Assembly: GCF_003060865.1 (NCBI RefSeq)
Contig: NZ_CP028918.1
Location: forward strand, 2,220,001-2,284,000
Direction: 5' to 3'
DNA: 64,000 nt
Source of the DNA: Gemmobacter aquarius
Lineage (GTDB): Bacteria; Pseudomonadota; Alphaproteobacteria; Rhodobacterales; Rhodobacteraceae
In this document: positions 55,397-64,000 of the stretch, piece after piece
How the letters are laid out: each line of letters begins with the position of its first letter
Position numbering within the stretch: position 1 is the first letter of the stretch
The notes under the pieces: model-generated
Databases searched by the model: none
What the model saw: the letters and a program-made list of their open reading frames with translations, nothing else
Told to the model about the DNA's origin: nothing
Position numbers and translations under genes: made by a program

Positions 55397-55969
55397 ATGC
55401 AAGTCATCCTCCTCCAGCGCGTGGCCAAGCTCGGCCAGATGGGCGAAGTCGTCAACGTCAAGGACGGCTACGCCCGCAACTTCCTGCTCCCGCAGGGCAA
55501 GGCGCTCCGCGCGAATGATGGAAACATCAAATCGTTCGAAGCCAAGAAAGCCCAGCTGGAAGTCACGAACCTTGAAACCAAGAAAGAAGCTGAATCGGTG
55601 GGCGCCAAGCTCGACGGTCAGACCTTCGTGGTGATTCGTTCCGCTTCCGATGCCGGTGCGCTCTACGGCTCCGTCACCACCCGTGACGCCGCCGAAGCTG
55701 CGACCGAAGCAGGCTTCACCGTGAACCGTGCCCAGGTGGTCCTCGACCGCCCGATCAAGGATCTCGGCCTGCACACCGTCTCGGTCGTGCTGCACCCCGA
55801 AGTGACCATCAAGGTCACGCTGAACGTGGCCCGCTCGGTCGAAGAAGCCGAACTGCAAGCCTCGGGCAAGTCGATCCAGGCGCTCGCCGCCGAAGCCGAA
55901 GCCGCCGCCGATTTCGAGATCGCGGAACTCTTCGACGACATGGGTTCGGCTGCCGGCGACGATTTCTGA
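55397..55969 (+). CDS. rplI: 50S ribosomal protein L9
   Basis: 190 residues. The N-terminal domain carries [34 protein letters not shown], followed by the long connecting helix and a C-terminal domain (~80-150). An acidic/alanine-rich tail extends past residue 150 ([19 protein letters not shown]), common in this order. It is the last gene of the rpsF-rpsR-rplI operon. Confidence 0.98.
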   Translation: MQVILLQRVAKLGQMGEVVNVKDGYARNFLLPQGKALRANDGNIKSFEAKKAQLEVTNLETKKEAESVGAKLDGQTFVVIRSASDAGALYGSVTTRDAAEAATEAGFTVNRAQVVLDRPIKDLGLHTVSVVLHPEVTIKVTLNVARSVEEAELQASGKSIQALAAEAEAAADFEIAELFDDMGSAAGDDF

Positions 55970-55995
55970 TCGTCACCGCCGTCAGGCCAACATCG

Positions 55996-56027
55996 AAAGC
56001 CGCGCGAAGCAATTCGCGCGGCTTTTT
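55996..56027 (+). terminator. Rho-independent terminator after rplI
   Basis: AAGCCGCGCGAA and TTCGCGCGGCTT form a 12-bp stem with a short loop, followed by Ts. It lies 27 bases after the rplI stop. Confidence 0.85.
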
Positions 56028-56207
56028 CATATCGACCGCCGCCCGGCAAAGCGCAAAATCCTTCCAGGGATTTTGACAATTTTCTTTAATGGAAATTGCC
56101 GCTCCCCCATCTTGCACCCTTGCCACGGACCGACACCCGATGTCGCCACCGTCTCAGCCTGCCGCCGCATCCCCGCTAGCCTGACCGCAAAGCAAAGCGA
56201 GGCCGCC

Positions 56208-57155
56208 ATGACTGCCCTCTCCCCACCCCTCCGGCGCGACAGCGCCAAGGGCGTCGCCTTCCTCGTGGCGGGCGTGGCCGTCTTTTCGGTACAGGACCTC
56301 ATCCTGAAACTCCTGTCCGGCGACTACCCGCTGCATCAGGCCATGGTCCTTCGCAGCCTCACCGCCATCCCCTTCCTCCTCGCCCTCGTCCATTACGAGG
56401 CGGGGCTAAAATCGCTCTTCACCCCCGGCACCGGCGCGATGATCAGGCGCGGCGGCATCATGTTCCTTGCCTATACCGCCTATTACATCGCGCTCCCCGC
56501 CCTGCCGATGGCGACCACCGTTGCGCTCTACTTTTCGGCGCCGCTGTTCATCACCCTGCTCTCGGTCCTGATCCTGAAAGAGCATGTCGGTCCCCGCCGC
56601 TGGCTTGCACTTCTCGCAGGCTTCGTCGGAGTGGTCATCATGGTCCGCCCGACAGGCGCGGTCTTCGAATGGGCCGCCCTCCTGCCCGTGCTCTCGGGCT
56701 TTGCCTATGCTCTGTCCATGATCTCGGCCCGCCGCCTTGGCGTAACCGAAAGCGCCGCCGCCCTCGCCTTCTGGGGCAACGCGGTCTTCCTCGCAGCAGC
56801 CCTCGTCATGTCGGCAATCCTCGGCACCGGCGCCTATGGCGATCAGGCGCACCCCTCGCTCGCCTTCCTGCTGCGTGGCTGGGCCATGCCCACCGCCTTC
56901 GACGCCTTGCTGATGATGTCCTGCGGCATCATCGCTGCCGCTGGCCTGACGCTTCTGACGCAAGCCTACCGCATCGCCGAAGCCAGCGTGGTGACGCCCT
57001 TCGAATACACCGGCCTCCTGTGGTCGGTCATCTACGGCTGGGCCTTCTGGCAGCAATGGCCCGATGCCACCGCATGGGGCGGCATCGCCATCATCATCGG
57101 GGCGGGTCTTTACGTCCTGTGGCGCGAGCAGACCGCCAAAGCTCAGCCCGGCTGA
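56208..57155 (+). CDS. DMT superfamily (EamA) transporter
   Basis: 315 residues, about ten helices, two EamA repeats. FLVAGVAVFSVQDLILKLLSGDYPLHQAMVLRS opens the first repeat, and EASVVTPFEYTGLLWSVIYGWAFW marks the second. The start at 56208 follows the non-coding stretch after the rplI terminator. The stop region overlaps the end of the convergent sulfotransferase-like gene by 13 bases. Substrate unknown; similar rhodobacterial proteins are labelled generic exporters. Confidence 0.85.
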   Translation: MTALSPPLRRDSAKGVAFLVAGVAVFSVQDLILKLLSGDYPLHQAMVLRSLTAIPFLLALVHYEAGLKSLFTPGTGAMIRRGGIMFLAYTAYYIALPALPMATTVALYFSAPLFITLLSVLILKEHVGPRRWLALLAGFVGVVIMVRPTGAVFEWAALLPVLSGFAYALSMISARRLGVTESAAALAFWGNAVFLAAALVMSAILGTGAYGDQAHPSLAFLLRGWAMPTAFDALLMMSCGIIAAAGLTLLTQAYRIAEASVVTPFEYTGLLWSVIYGWAFWQQWPDATAWGGIAIIIGAGLYVLWREQTAKAQPG

Positions 57156-58039
57156 CGCGCCACGATGGATTTCGCCCGCTGATACAACTCGGCGTCCAGA
57201 ATATACCACGGCTCCAGCACTTCGCGCGCCATCTCGTTCCGCACGGAAAGCACGCTCGGCTTGCCCGCGTTTTCAAAGGCGACGATCGGCCCCGCCTTGA
57301 TCCCCGCCAACCCGCCAAGCTTGCGCTGCAGCGCAGCCTGATCCTCGCAGAACCCCACGACCGAGAAGGATTCGAGGTTCTGCACCGCGCGGTCCACATC
57401 GCGCGGCGTCAAAAGCTTGACCATCGACGCCATCGATCCGGTCAGCAGCATCCGCACCTGCAAATTGTCAAACCCGCCCTCGACCGGAGACCACAGCCGC
57501 ACCAGCCGATCCAGACTGCCCCGCGATGCGAAATCCGTGCGTGCCACAGCCGCCGCCATGGTTTTCAACGAGGCTGTTTCAGGACCGTCCGGAAACGGCT
57601 CCCCATCATGAAACCGCCCGATCCAGTTTATTTGCGATACCAGCCGCGCCCATGGGTCGCGCAGCACCGTCACCCTCCGGTAAGCTGCCGAACCGGTAAA
57701 GAACTCCCACCGCACCAATGGCACATGCCCGGCCACGACATCCGCAACCTGCGTCTCGGCCCGCCGCGACAAAAGCGTCGGCAGCAAGGCCTCGGCCCGT
57801 TCGATCACCGCCTGATCGCCCCACAGGCGCGCCATATAGCGCATCACGGTTCCACCGGACGTGCGCGGTATGTGCAAAAAGAACACCGGAAGCGCATCGC
57901 CCTTCGGCGCAAACGGAACAGGCCGACCCGATGACGCAGGCTTACCGGTAAAGATGAATTTCTCGGGCCCCTCGTCCGGCTGACGCTCTAGCGCGGGCGC
58001 GTGGGCGGCTTGCGCCCGTCGAAAACCGAAAACCATCAC
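57143..58039 (-). CDS. Sulfotransferase-family-like protein
   Basis: 298 residues. LPVFFLHIPRTSGGTVMRYM resembles the PAPS 5'-phosphosulfate loop (HIPKTAGT-like), and VTVLRDPWARLVSQINW the 3'-phosphate motif RDPxxRxxS of carbohydrate-type sulfotransferases. The protein would therefore transfer sulfate from PAPS to a sugar or lipid. Sequence outside these motifs is not diagnostic. It stands alone between a DMT exporter and tig, and the acceptor is unknown. Confidence 0.75.
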   Translation of the reverse strand: MMVFGFRRAQAAHAPALERQPDEGPEKFIFTGKPASSGRPVPFAPKGDALPVFFLHIPRTSGGTVMRYMARLWGDQAVIERAEALLPTLLSRRAETQVADVVAGHVPLVRWEFFTGSAAYRRVTVLRDPWARLVSQINWIGRFHDGEPFPDGPETASLKTMAAAVARTDFASRGSLDRLVRLWSPVEGGFDNLQVRMLLTGSMASMVKLLTPRDVDRAVQNLESFSVVGFCEDQAALQRKLGGLAGIKAGPIVAFENAGKPSVLSVRNEMAREVLEPWYILDAELYQRAKSIVARQPG

Positions 58040-58105
58040 ACGGTCTCACTTACCTTGGTTCGAACAACCGAACCGTCACTCGCCAAAACTTGCCCTACCG
58101 ACAGG

Positions 58106-58133
58106 AAAAGGGCCGGAGGTTTCCCTCCGGCCC
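58106..58133 (-). terminator. Rho-independent terminator after tig
   Basis: On the minus strand GGGCCGGAGG, GAAA, CCTCCGGCCC ends in four Ts, starting seven bases after the tig stop. Confidence 0.85.
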
Positions 58134-58139
58134 CCGGTC

Positions 58140-59474
58140 TCACAGCTCGTCAAGCGCTTCGATGGCCTTCTGGAGGTCTTCCTTGCTGACCTCCTTGTCG
58201 GTCACCGATGCACCCGCGACGATGTGATCAACGACCTTGTCCTCGAAGATCGGCGCGCGCAGCTGCTGCTGCACCTGCGGGTTCTTCTGGACGAAGTCGA
58301 AATAGGCGCGCTCCTGTCCCGGATAGTTGCGGGCCTGCGCCAGCACGGCTTGGGTCATCTCGGCGTCGGTCACGGTAACCTCGGCCTTGCGGCCAACCTC
58401 GGCAAGCAGCAGGCCCAGACGCACGCGACGCTCGGCGAGCGACTTGTGCTCGTCGGTCGGCTCGATATTTGCGTGGTTGTGTCCGTGCTCTTCGGGATGC
58501 TCTTCATGCCACAGCTGGTGCGCGATCTGCGCGGCCTCGGCATCCACCAGTTTGGCCGGCAGGTCGAACTTGACCAGACCGTCAAGCTGGTCGAGCAGCG
58601 CCCGCTTCAGCACGGCACGCGACGCACCATTGTATTCGGCTTCCAGACGTTCCGAAATCTGGCCCTTGAGCGCAGCCAGATCCTCGGCGCCGAACTTCTT
58701 GGCCAGCTCGTCGTCGATCTCTGCAGCCTTCGGCTCCTTGACCGCCTTGATCGTGCAGGCGAAAACCGCAGCCTTGCCCGCCAGATGCGCGGCGCCGTAG
58801 GCCTCGGGGAAGGTCACGTTGACCGAAACCTCGTCGCCGACCTTGGCGCCGACCAGCTGGTCCTCGAACCCGGGGATGAACGACTTCGACCCCAGCACCA
58901 GCGCATAGTCATCCGCCGTGCCGCCCTCGAACGGCACACCGTCGACCGAGCCTTTGAAGTCGATCGTCACCTGATCGCCGTCCTTGGCCTTGGACCCCTT
59001 CTTGCGGTCGTCGAACGACTGCGCGGTTCCGGCAAGGTTCTTCAGCGCTTCCTCGACATCGCCGTCCGACGCCTTCACGACCAGACGGTCGATCGCGATC
59101 TTGGTCGCGTCGACTTCCGGAATCGGCGGCAATGCCTCGTAGGTCATCTCGACCACGACATCCTTGCCCTCGGCCCAGGTCTCGCCATCGACCATCTTCA
59201 CTTCCGGCTGCAGCGCGGGGCGGTCGCCGGACTTGTCGAAATGCTCTTTCATCGCGCCGTCGATGGCGTCCTGCATAGCATCGCCGATCATGCGCTGACC
59301 GAACTGCTTTTTCAGGATCGCGAGCGGCACCTTGCCCTTGCGGAAACCCTTCATCTCGATCTCGGGCTGCGCCTCGACCAGCTTTTCCTGAACCTTGGCG
59401 TCCAGTTCGGCGGCCGTCACCGTGATGGTGTAGCTGCGCTTCAGACCTTCGTTCAGGGTCTCGGTGACCTGCAT
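58140..59474 (-). CDS. tig: Trigger factor
   Basis: A ribosome-bound chaperone and peptidyl-prolyl isomerase. 444 residues. The ribosome-binding domain holds [17 protein letters not shown] near residues 45-60. The FKBP-type domain (~150-240) contains [17 protein letters not shown] and [20 protein letters not shown]. The C-terminal chaperone arms follow. The start at 59474 is chosen since AAGGA precedes it at a good distance; an in-frame ATG five codons upstream is the alternative. tRNA-Leu lies immediately upstream. Confidence 0.97.
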   Translation of the reverse strand: MQVTETLNEGLKRSYTITVTAAELDAKVQEKLVEAQPEIEMKGFRKGKVPLAILKKQFGQRMIGDAMQDAIDGAMKEHFDKSGDRPALQPEVKMVDGETWAEGKDVVVEMTYEALPPIPEVDATKIAIDRLVVKASDGDVEEALKNLAGTAQSFDDRKKGSKAKDGDQVTIDFKGSVDGVPFEGGTADDYALVLGSKSFIPGFEDQLVGAKVGDEVSVNVTFPEAYGAAHLAGKAAVFACTIKAVKEPKAAEIDDELAKKFGAEDLAALKGQISERLEAEYNGASRAVLKRALLDQLDGLVKFDLPAKLVDAEAAQIAHQLWHEEHPEEHGHNHANIEPTDEHKSLAERRVRLGLLLAEVGRKAEVTVTDAEMTQAVLAQARNYPGQERAYFDFVQKNPQVQQQLRAPIFEDKVVDHIVAGASVTDKEVSKEDLQKAIEALDEL

Positions 59475-59499
59475 TGCTTCGTCCTTCATGTTCAACCAC

Positions 59500-59584
59500 T
59501 GGTGCGGGTGGAGGGACTTGAACCCCCACGCCTTGCGGCGCCAGAACCTAAATCTGGTGCGTCTACCAGTTTCGCCACACCCGC
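59500..59584 (-). tRNA. tRNA-Leu (anticodon UAG)
   Basis: The minus strand folds as a class II tRNA of 85 bases: acceptor GCGGGTG pairing CACCCGC, D-arm, anticodon stem CCAGA/TCTGG with loop TTTAGGT (anticodon UAG), a long variable arm GGCGCCGCAAGGCGTG, T-arm with GTTCAAGTC, discriminator A and an encoded CCA. The T-arm and long variable arm identify it as leucine-type. Confidence 0.95.
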
Positions 59585-59705
59585 AAATTGCCCAAAGCGA
59601 TGCCGCCCTGCCCCACCACTCGATCTGGGGGCCGGACGCCAAACGCCCTGAAAATTCCGCGCCGTTCTAGCAAAGCCCGCCAAGGGATGCGAGAGGAAAA
59701 TCAGA

Positions 59706-59821
59706 GCGAAATCTGGCGCAGATTTCGCGCCGTTTCCTGACGCAGGAAACGGACCCCGACCGGACCGCCAGACACCGGAATTTGCGTCAAATTCCGCCGC
59801 GAATTCTGCGTCAGAATTCGC
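59706..59821. repeat. Array of four tri-loop hairpins
   Basis: Four consecutive perfect hairpins with 3-base loops: 59706-59728 (10 bp, loop GCG), 59730-59752 (10 bp, ACG), 59776-59796 (9 bp, CGT), 59799-59821 (10 bp, CGT). All end in TG-loop-CA and begin with G/C pairs, but the middle of each stem differs while staying paired. They lie between the nnr stop and the tRNA-Leu gene. Confidence 0.8.
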
Positions 59822-59824
59822 CGC

Positions 59825-61309
59825 CTAAAGCCCCAGATCCCGAAACACCCCCGGCAAAGCCTCCGGCAAATCCTCGGCGATCAGCCCTGCCCCGAACCGC
59901 CGCGCGGCCGCCGCATGCAGCCACGCCCCCGTCTCTGCCGCCTCGAACGGTGACCAGCCCCGAGCCAGAAGGCCGGTGATGATCCCCGCCAGCACATCCC
60001 CCGACCCCGCCGTCGCCAGCCATGGCGCAGCCATAGCCCCCCGCGCCGAATGCAGCACACACCGCCCGTCAGGGTGCGCGACCAGAGTATCCGCACCTTT
60101 CAGCAGCACCACTGCCCCCACCCGCGCCGCCGCCGCACGTACCGCCTCGACCTTTGACGCGACACCCGCCAGATCGGGCCAGACCCGTGCAAACTCTCCG
60201 CTATGCGGCGTCAGCACCGCCCGCCCCCGCAGGGCCGCAGGAAACGGCACCGTGGTCAAGGCCGTCAGCGCATCCGCATCCAGCACCGCGTAGGGTGGGT
60301 GGTCCCCACCCACCGCCCCCAGCATCCCGGCAGCCCGCTCGACCCCCAAACCCGGCCCCATGCACAGCGCGCGAATCCTCCGGTCCACCAATGCCTCGCG
60401 CAAGGCCACCCCATCCTCGATCACCCGCAGCATCACCGCATCCAGCCGCGCGGCATTCTCGCCCAGCGCCTCGGCAGGGCAGCCCACTGTCACCAGCCCC
60501 GCCCCGACCCGCAGCGCCCCATATGCCGCCAGCCGCGCCGCACCACCGCGCCCCGCTCCACCCGCCAGCACCAACGCATGCCCGTGATCGAACTTGTGCC
60601 CCCCGCCCTTACGCAACCGCTCGACCGAGATTTCCGCCGCCTCGACCGCCCCGTCTACCACTTCCAATTCTGCGCCAAGCCCGATGTCCACCACCACCAC
60701 CGGCCCCGACAATTCACCCCCCGCAGCCAGATGATGCCCCAACTTCTCGGCCTGAAACGTCACCGTCAGCCCGGCCGGATGGTCGACGAACCCGCCCGCC
60801 GCCCGCACAGCACCTGTGTCCGCATCCAGCCCGCTTAGCATGTCGACGGCCACCAGCCGCGCGCCCGCCTCCTGTGCCATGACCAGCGCCCCCCAGACGC
60901 CCGGCGCGATATCCCGCGCCAGCCCCGTCCCGAAGACCGCATCGAAAACCACATCCGTGGCCCGCATCGCCTCCCAGCCCAGCGCCCCGAATCCCGCGAC
61001 CCCGCCCCCCCAACGCGCCGCCATTTCCGCTGCATCCGGCGTCGCCGCGGGCGCAAGCGCGTAAACCTCCACTGCACAGCCCGCCTCGCGAAGCACCCGC
61101 GCGATCACGTAACCGTCGCCCCCGTTGTTCCCCGGCCCGCACAGCACAACTGCCCGGAACGGCCACGCCAAGTCTGGCCAATGCGCCCGCACGGCCTCGA
61201 CCACCCCGCGCCCCGCCCGCTCCATCAGCGCCAGCCCATCGGCCTTGCCTGCTGCAATCGCAGCGGCTTCGACGCCCCGCATTTGTGCAGAAGTGATAAT
61301 CTTCGCCAC
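59825..61309 (-). CDS. nnr: Bifunctional NAD(P)H-hydrate epimerase / ADP-dependent NAD(P)H-hydrate dehydratase
   Basis: 494 residues. It repairs hydrated NADH/NADPH. The N-terminal epimerase (YjeF_N, to ~205) has VVLCGPGNNGGDGYVIARVL and VVFDAVFGTGL. The C-terminal dehydratase (~220-490) contains GHALVLAGGAGRGGAARLAAYGALRVGAGLVT, VLTPHSGEFAR, VVLLKGADTLVAHPDG and ATAGSGDVLAGIITGLLARG (phosphate-binding/base). It is transcribed opposite to glnB, with 170 bases between the starts. Confidence 0.95.
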   Translation of the reverse strand: MAKIITSAQMRGVEAAAIAAGKADGLALMERAGRGVVEAVRAHWPDLAWPFRAVVLCGPGNNGGDGYVIARVLREAGCAVEVYALAPAATPDAAEMAARWGGGVAGFGALGWEAMRATDVVFDAVFGTGLARDIAPGVWGALVMAQEAGARLVAVDMLSGLDADTGAVRAAGGFVDHPAGLTVTFQAEKLGHHLAAGGELSGPVVVVDIGLGAELEVVDGAVEAAEISVERLRKGGGHKFDHGHALVLAGGAGRGGAARLAAYGALRVGAGLVTVGCPAEALGENAARLDAVMLRVIEDGVALREALVDRRIRALCMGPGLGVERAAGMLGAVGGDHPPYAVLDADALTALTTVPFPAALRGRAVLTPHSGEFARVWPDLAGVASKVEAVRAAAARVGAVVLLKGADTLVAHPDGRCVLHSARGAMAAPWLATAGSGDVLAGIITGLLARGWSPFEAAETGAWLHAAAARRFGAGLIAEDLPEALPGVFRDLGL

Positions 61310-61354
61310 GTTCCGCCCCGTATCTTTTCAAACAGCGCAAATCTTGAACGCTTT

Positions 61355-61369
61355 GCTTAAATTTTAGGC
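61355..61369. promoter_or_regulatory. Near-palindrome upstream of glnB, function unknown
   Basis: GCTTAAATTTTAGGC is symmetrical at six of seven base pairs, 111 bases before glnB and 46 bases before nnr. It lies in the only AT-rich stretch between these divergent genes. It does not match the NtrC consensus, so it is recorded only as a possible operator. Confidence 0.3.
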
Positions 61370-61446
61370 GCTCACCCGATTTCCACCCCCGAACCGCCCC
61401 GCAAGCCGCCCTGTCCGGTTGTCCCTGCCTAGCAGAAGTGGTGTGA

Positions 61447-61818
<372 letters not shown>

Positions 61819-61879
61819 TACACCGGAAAGGCGCATCGCGCCCGACCGTCCCGAAACACTCAACCCGAAAGGCATCATG

Positions 61880-63289
61880 ATGAGCGCAGTAGCGAATGCT
61901 CTGAAACTGATGAAGGACGAGGACGTCGAATATGTCGACATCCGCTTCACCGACCCCAAAGGCAAACTCCAGCACGTCACGCTGATCGCCGACCTCGTCG
62001 ACGAAGACTTCTTCGAAGAAGGCTTCATGTTCGACGGGTCAAGCATCGCAGGCTGGAAGTCGATCGACCAGTCGGACATGAAGCTGATGCCCGACGCCAC
62101 GTCGGTCTACATCGACCCGTTCTATGCGGAAAAAACCATGTGCATCCATTGCAACGTGGTCGAACCCGACACCGGCGAAGCCTATGACCGCTGCCCGCGC
62201 CAGATCGCGCTGAAGGCCGAAGCCTACCTGAAATCCTCGGGCATCGGCGACACTGCCTATTTCGGCCCCGAAGCCGAATTCTTCATCTTCGACGATGTCC
62301 GCTATCAGGTCTCGCCGAACAAGGTGTCCTACCAGATCGACGCAGAAGCGGCGGCATGGAACACCGACAGCAAGTTCGAGGGCGGCAACCTCGCCCATCG
62401 CGCCGGCTACAAGGGCGGCTACTTCCCGGTCAACCCGATCGACGAAGCCCAGGACCTGCGCGGCGAGATGCTCTCGACCATGAAGCGCATGGGCATCAAG
62501 GTCGACAAGCACCACCACGAAGTGGCGACCTGCCAGCACGAACTCGGCATGATCTTCGGCGGTCTCGTCGAACAGGCCGACAACATCCAGAAATACAAAT
62601 ACGTCATCCACAACGTCGCGGCCGCCTATGGCAAGACCGTGACCTTCATGCCGAAACCCATCAAGGGCGACAACGGCAGCGGGATGCACGTGAACATGTC
62701 GATCTGGAAAGACGGCAAGCCGCTCTTTGCAGGCGACCAGTATGCCGACCTGTCGATGGAAGCGCTCTACTTCATCGGCGGTATCCTCAAGCATGCCAAG
62801 GCGCTCAACGCCATCACCAACCCGGCAACCAACAGCTACAAGCGCCTGATCCCCGGCTTCGAAGCGCCGGTGCTGCGCGCCTATTCCGCCCGCAACCGCT
62901 CGGGCTGCGTCCGTATTCCGTGGACGGAATCGCCCAAAGCCAAGCGCGTCGAAGCCCGCTTCCCCGATCCGGCAGCCAACCCCTATCTGGCTTTCGCAGC
63001 GCTCCTGATGGCCGGCCTCGACGGCATCAAGAACAAGATCCACCCCGGCCCCGCCTCGGACAAGGATCTCTACGATCTGCCGCCGGAAGAACTGGCCGAA
63101 ATCCCGACCGTCTGCGGCTCGCTCCGCGAGGCGCTGGAAGAGCTGGAAAAAGACCACGCCTTCCTGCTGGCAGGCGGCGTGTTCGAAAAAAGCCAACTTG
63201 AGGCCTACATTGCCCTCAAGTGGGAAGAGGTCTACGCCTTCGAGCACACGCCCCATCCGGTGGAATACCAGATGTACTATTCCTGCTGA
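61880..63289 (+). CDS. glnA: Glutamine synthetase type I
   Basis: 469 residues, a dodecameric enzyme making glutamine from glutamate and ammonia. Visible are [14 protein letters not shown], the ATP site [32 protein letters not shown] and the adenylylation tyrosine in [11 protein letters not shown] near residue 398, indicating GlnE control. Two ATGs are adjacent (61877, 61880); the second has the better distance to GAAAGG. A terminator lies just after the gene. Confidence 0.98.
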   Translation: MSAVANALKLMKDEDVEYVDIRFTDPKGKLQHVTLIADLVDEDFFEEGFMFDGSSIAGWKSIDQSDMKLMPDATSVYIDPFYAEKTMCIHCNVVEPDTGEAYDRCPRQIALKAEAYLKSSGIGDTAYFGPEAEFFIFDDVRYQVSPNKVSYQIDAEAAAWNTDSKFEGGNLAHRAGYKGGYFPVNPIDEAQDLRGEMLSTMKRMGIKVDKHHHEVATCQHELGMIFGGLVEQADNIQKYKYVIHNVAAAYGKTVTFMPKPIKGDNGSGMHVNMSIWKDGKPLFAGDQYADLSMEALYFIGGILKHAKALNAITNPATNSYKRLIPGFEAPVLRAYSARNRSGCVRIPWTESPKAKRVEARFPDPAANPYLAFAALLMAGLDGIKNKIHPGPASDKDLYDLPPEELAEIPTVCGSLREALEELEKDHAFLLAGGVFEKSQLEAYIALKWEEVYAFEHTPHPVEYQMYYSC

Positions 63290-63310
63290 TATTTCAGGGA
63301 AATTTCCGGA

Positions 63311-63335
63311 AAAGGCCGCCTTCGGGCGGCCTTTT
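63311..63335 (+). terminator. Rho-independent terminator after glnA
   Basis: AGGCCGCC, TTCG and GGCGGCCT form an 8-bp stem with a stable tetraloop, followed by five Ts, 21 bases past the glnA stop. Confidence 0.9.
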
Positions 63336-63395
63336 TCATTGCGTCATTACCCGCGCAGATTGAAACAATTGAAATCGATATTTCCCTAAACGCCT

Positions 63396-63401
63396 TATAA
63401 T
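63396..63401 (+). promoter_or_regulatory. Possible -10 element for the right-edge gene
   Basis: A perfect TATAAT stands in the AT-rich gap after the glnA terminator. The nearest -35-like TTGAAA (63369-63374) is 21 bases away, too far for a good housekeeping promoter, so confidence is low. Confidence 0.3.
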
Positions 63402-63465
63402 ACAGGGGAATCCCGACTTTTTTTTGCCGCAATTCAGCCCGAGTCTATTAATACCTTTGTTCGTA

Positions 63466-64000
63466 ATGAGTTGGAATTTAGTCATGCTCGACTCTCTGAT
63501 CTCGGCAACGCCCATACTCTCTCCCCCAGTCACTGACGGGGAGCCGTCGCCGCACCTCGGCAATCGTATGCGCGTCATCGTTCCCCGTCGCCCCCTGCGG
63601 CTCGGCCCCCCTCGCGACGATGCAGCACCTGACCCGCGCCAGCCCCTTGTGGCGCTCAACATATTCGCCGACGTCTTCGACCCTTCGGCCGCGAATGATG
63701 CCGAAGCCGGTATCGACCAGCGCGTCGTGGCAAGCCGCCGCCGCGCCCGCCACCGCCTTGCCGCAGCGTCAGGCACCCTTTCGCCGGATGAAGCGAATTT
63801 ATGGCACCCGTCGCTCTGGTTCGGCGAGCCGGCAACTGCCCAACCTCACACAACCGCCGCAATTTCCGCCAATGACGCACCGGACTGTCCGGAACCCCTG
63901 CACGCACACCTCGCCCGCGTCCGCCTCGCACTCTATGCCGACGGACCGGACCACGGCCAGCCAGCCACCGCGCCGCTTTCGCCCCAGATGCGCCTTGCGG
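63466..64000 (+). CDS. Unrecognised protein, 5' part only (runs off the right edge)
   Basis: The frame from ATG 63466 (or 63484) stays open through the last base, about 178 codons, with the high third-position GC expected of a real gene here. The protein begins MSWNLVMLDSLISATPILSP and is rich in Pro, Ala, Arg and Asp. FADVFDPSAANDAEAGIDQR and HLARVRLALYADG are recognisable stretches, but I know no family for them. No ribosome-binding site is obvious at either ATG. Minus-strand frames over the same DNA look like shadows. Confidence 0.5.
   Translation, partial: MSWNLVMLDSLISATPILSPPVTDGEPSPHLGNRMRVIVPRRPLRLGPPRDDAAPDPRQPLVALNIFADVFDPSAANDAEAGIDQRVVASRRRARHRLAAASGTLSPDEANLWHPSLWFGEPATAQPHTTAAISANDAPDCPEPLHAHLARVRLALYADGPDHGQPATAPLSPQMRLA

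Noticed and set aside
63336..63776. 146-codon minus-strand frame after glnA
   Set aside because: It overlaps the glnA terminator and AT-rich gap and is antisense to the better-supported plus-strand frame.

Overview
The window looks like a chromosomal segment of an alphaproteobacterium of the Rhodobacterales (Rhodobacter/Paracoccaceae type). The evidence is high GC with strong third-position GC, a complete Rhodobacter capsulatus-type gene transfer agent (GTA) cluster between fabF-mltG and cysE, a class II (B12-dependent) ribonucleotide reductase, an E1-beta pyruvate dehydrogenase subunit carrying its own lipoyl domain, and a Fur/Mur-type regulator. No insertion sequence, integrase, rRNA or CRISPR array was seen. 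One tRNA gene (Leu-UAG) is present.

Layout: 1-2.7 kb holds riboflavin genes (ribB, ribE) around a frameshifted GNAT acetyltransferase remnant. 2.8-10.1 kb holds metabolic genes: a class III aminotransferase, a DmpA-type peptidase, a DUF475 membrane protein, a clan-A-like glycoside hydrolase and an enolase-superfamily enzyme. 10.3-14.1 kb is nrdJ with a candidate NrdR box upstream. 14.4-23.1 kb has DMT exporters, fur, eno, rarD, anmK, tyrS and a family 25 glycosyltransferase. 23.2-31.4 kb holds two cyclophilins and a lower-glycolysis block (pgk with an apparent one-base frameshift, class I aldolase, ftsB, pdhA-pdhB-pdhC) closed by a strong terminator.

31.4-46.3 kb is cysE, a small conserved gene and the GTA cluster, all on the minus strand. 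The order is terminase small and large subunits, portal, a small head protein, prohead protease, capsid, connector, closure, terminator, major tail, two tail chaperones, tape measure, distal tail, hub, NlpC/P60 peptidase and host-specificity protein. All 15 numbered genes plus the two small extra genes appear intact. A candidate promoter lies upstream of g1, and a terminator-like hairpin directly follows the capsid gene.

46.4-52.4 kb is the fatty-acid block (fabD, fabG, acpP, fabF) with mltG. An arginase-family gene sits between acpP and fabF, with its own upstream direct repeats. 52.6-59.6 kb has a soluble chemoreceptor, a PACE exporter, rpsF-rpsR-rplI, another DMT exporter, a sulfotransferase-like gene, tig and tRNA-Leu. 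59.8-63.3 kb is nnr and the nitrogen pair glnB-glnA. The right edge carries the open start of an unrecognised gene.

Intergenic DNA is rich in compact hairpins and C-rich tandem repeats. The clearest case is a row of four tri-loop hairpins between nnr and tRNA-Leu. No wholly novel system was demonstrated. The most interesting items are the intact GTA with its internal hairpin after the capsid gene, the hairpin families, the regulated-looking ureohydrolase inside the fab block, and the divergent glycoside hydrolase.
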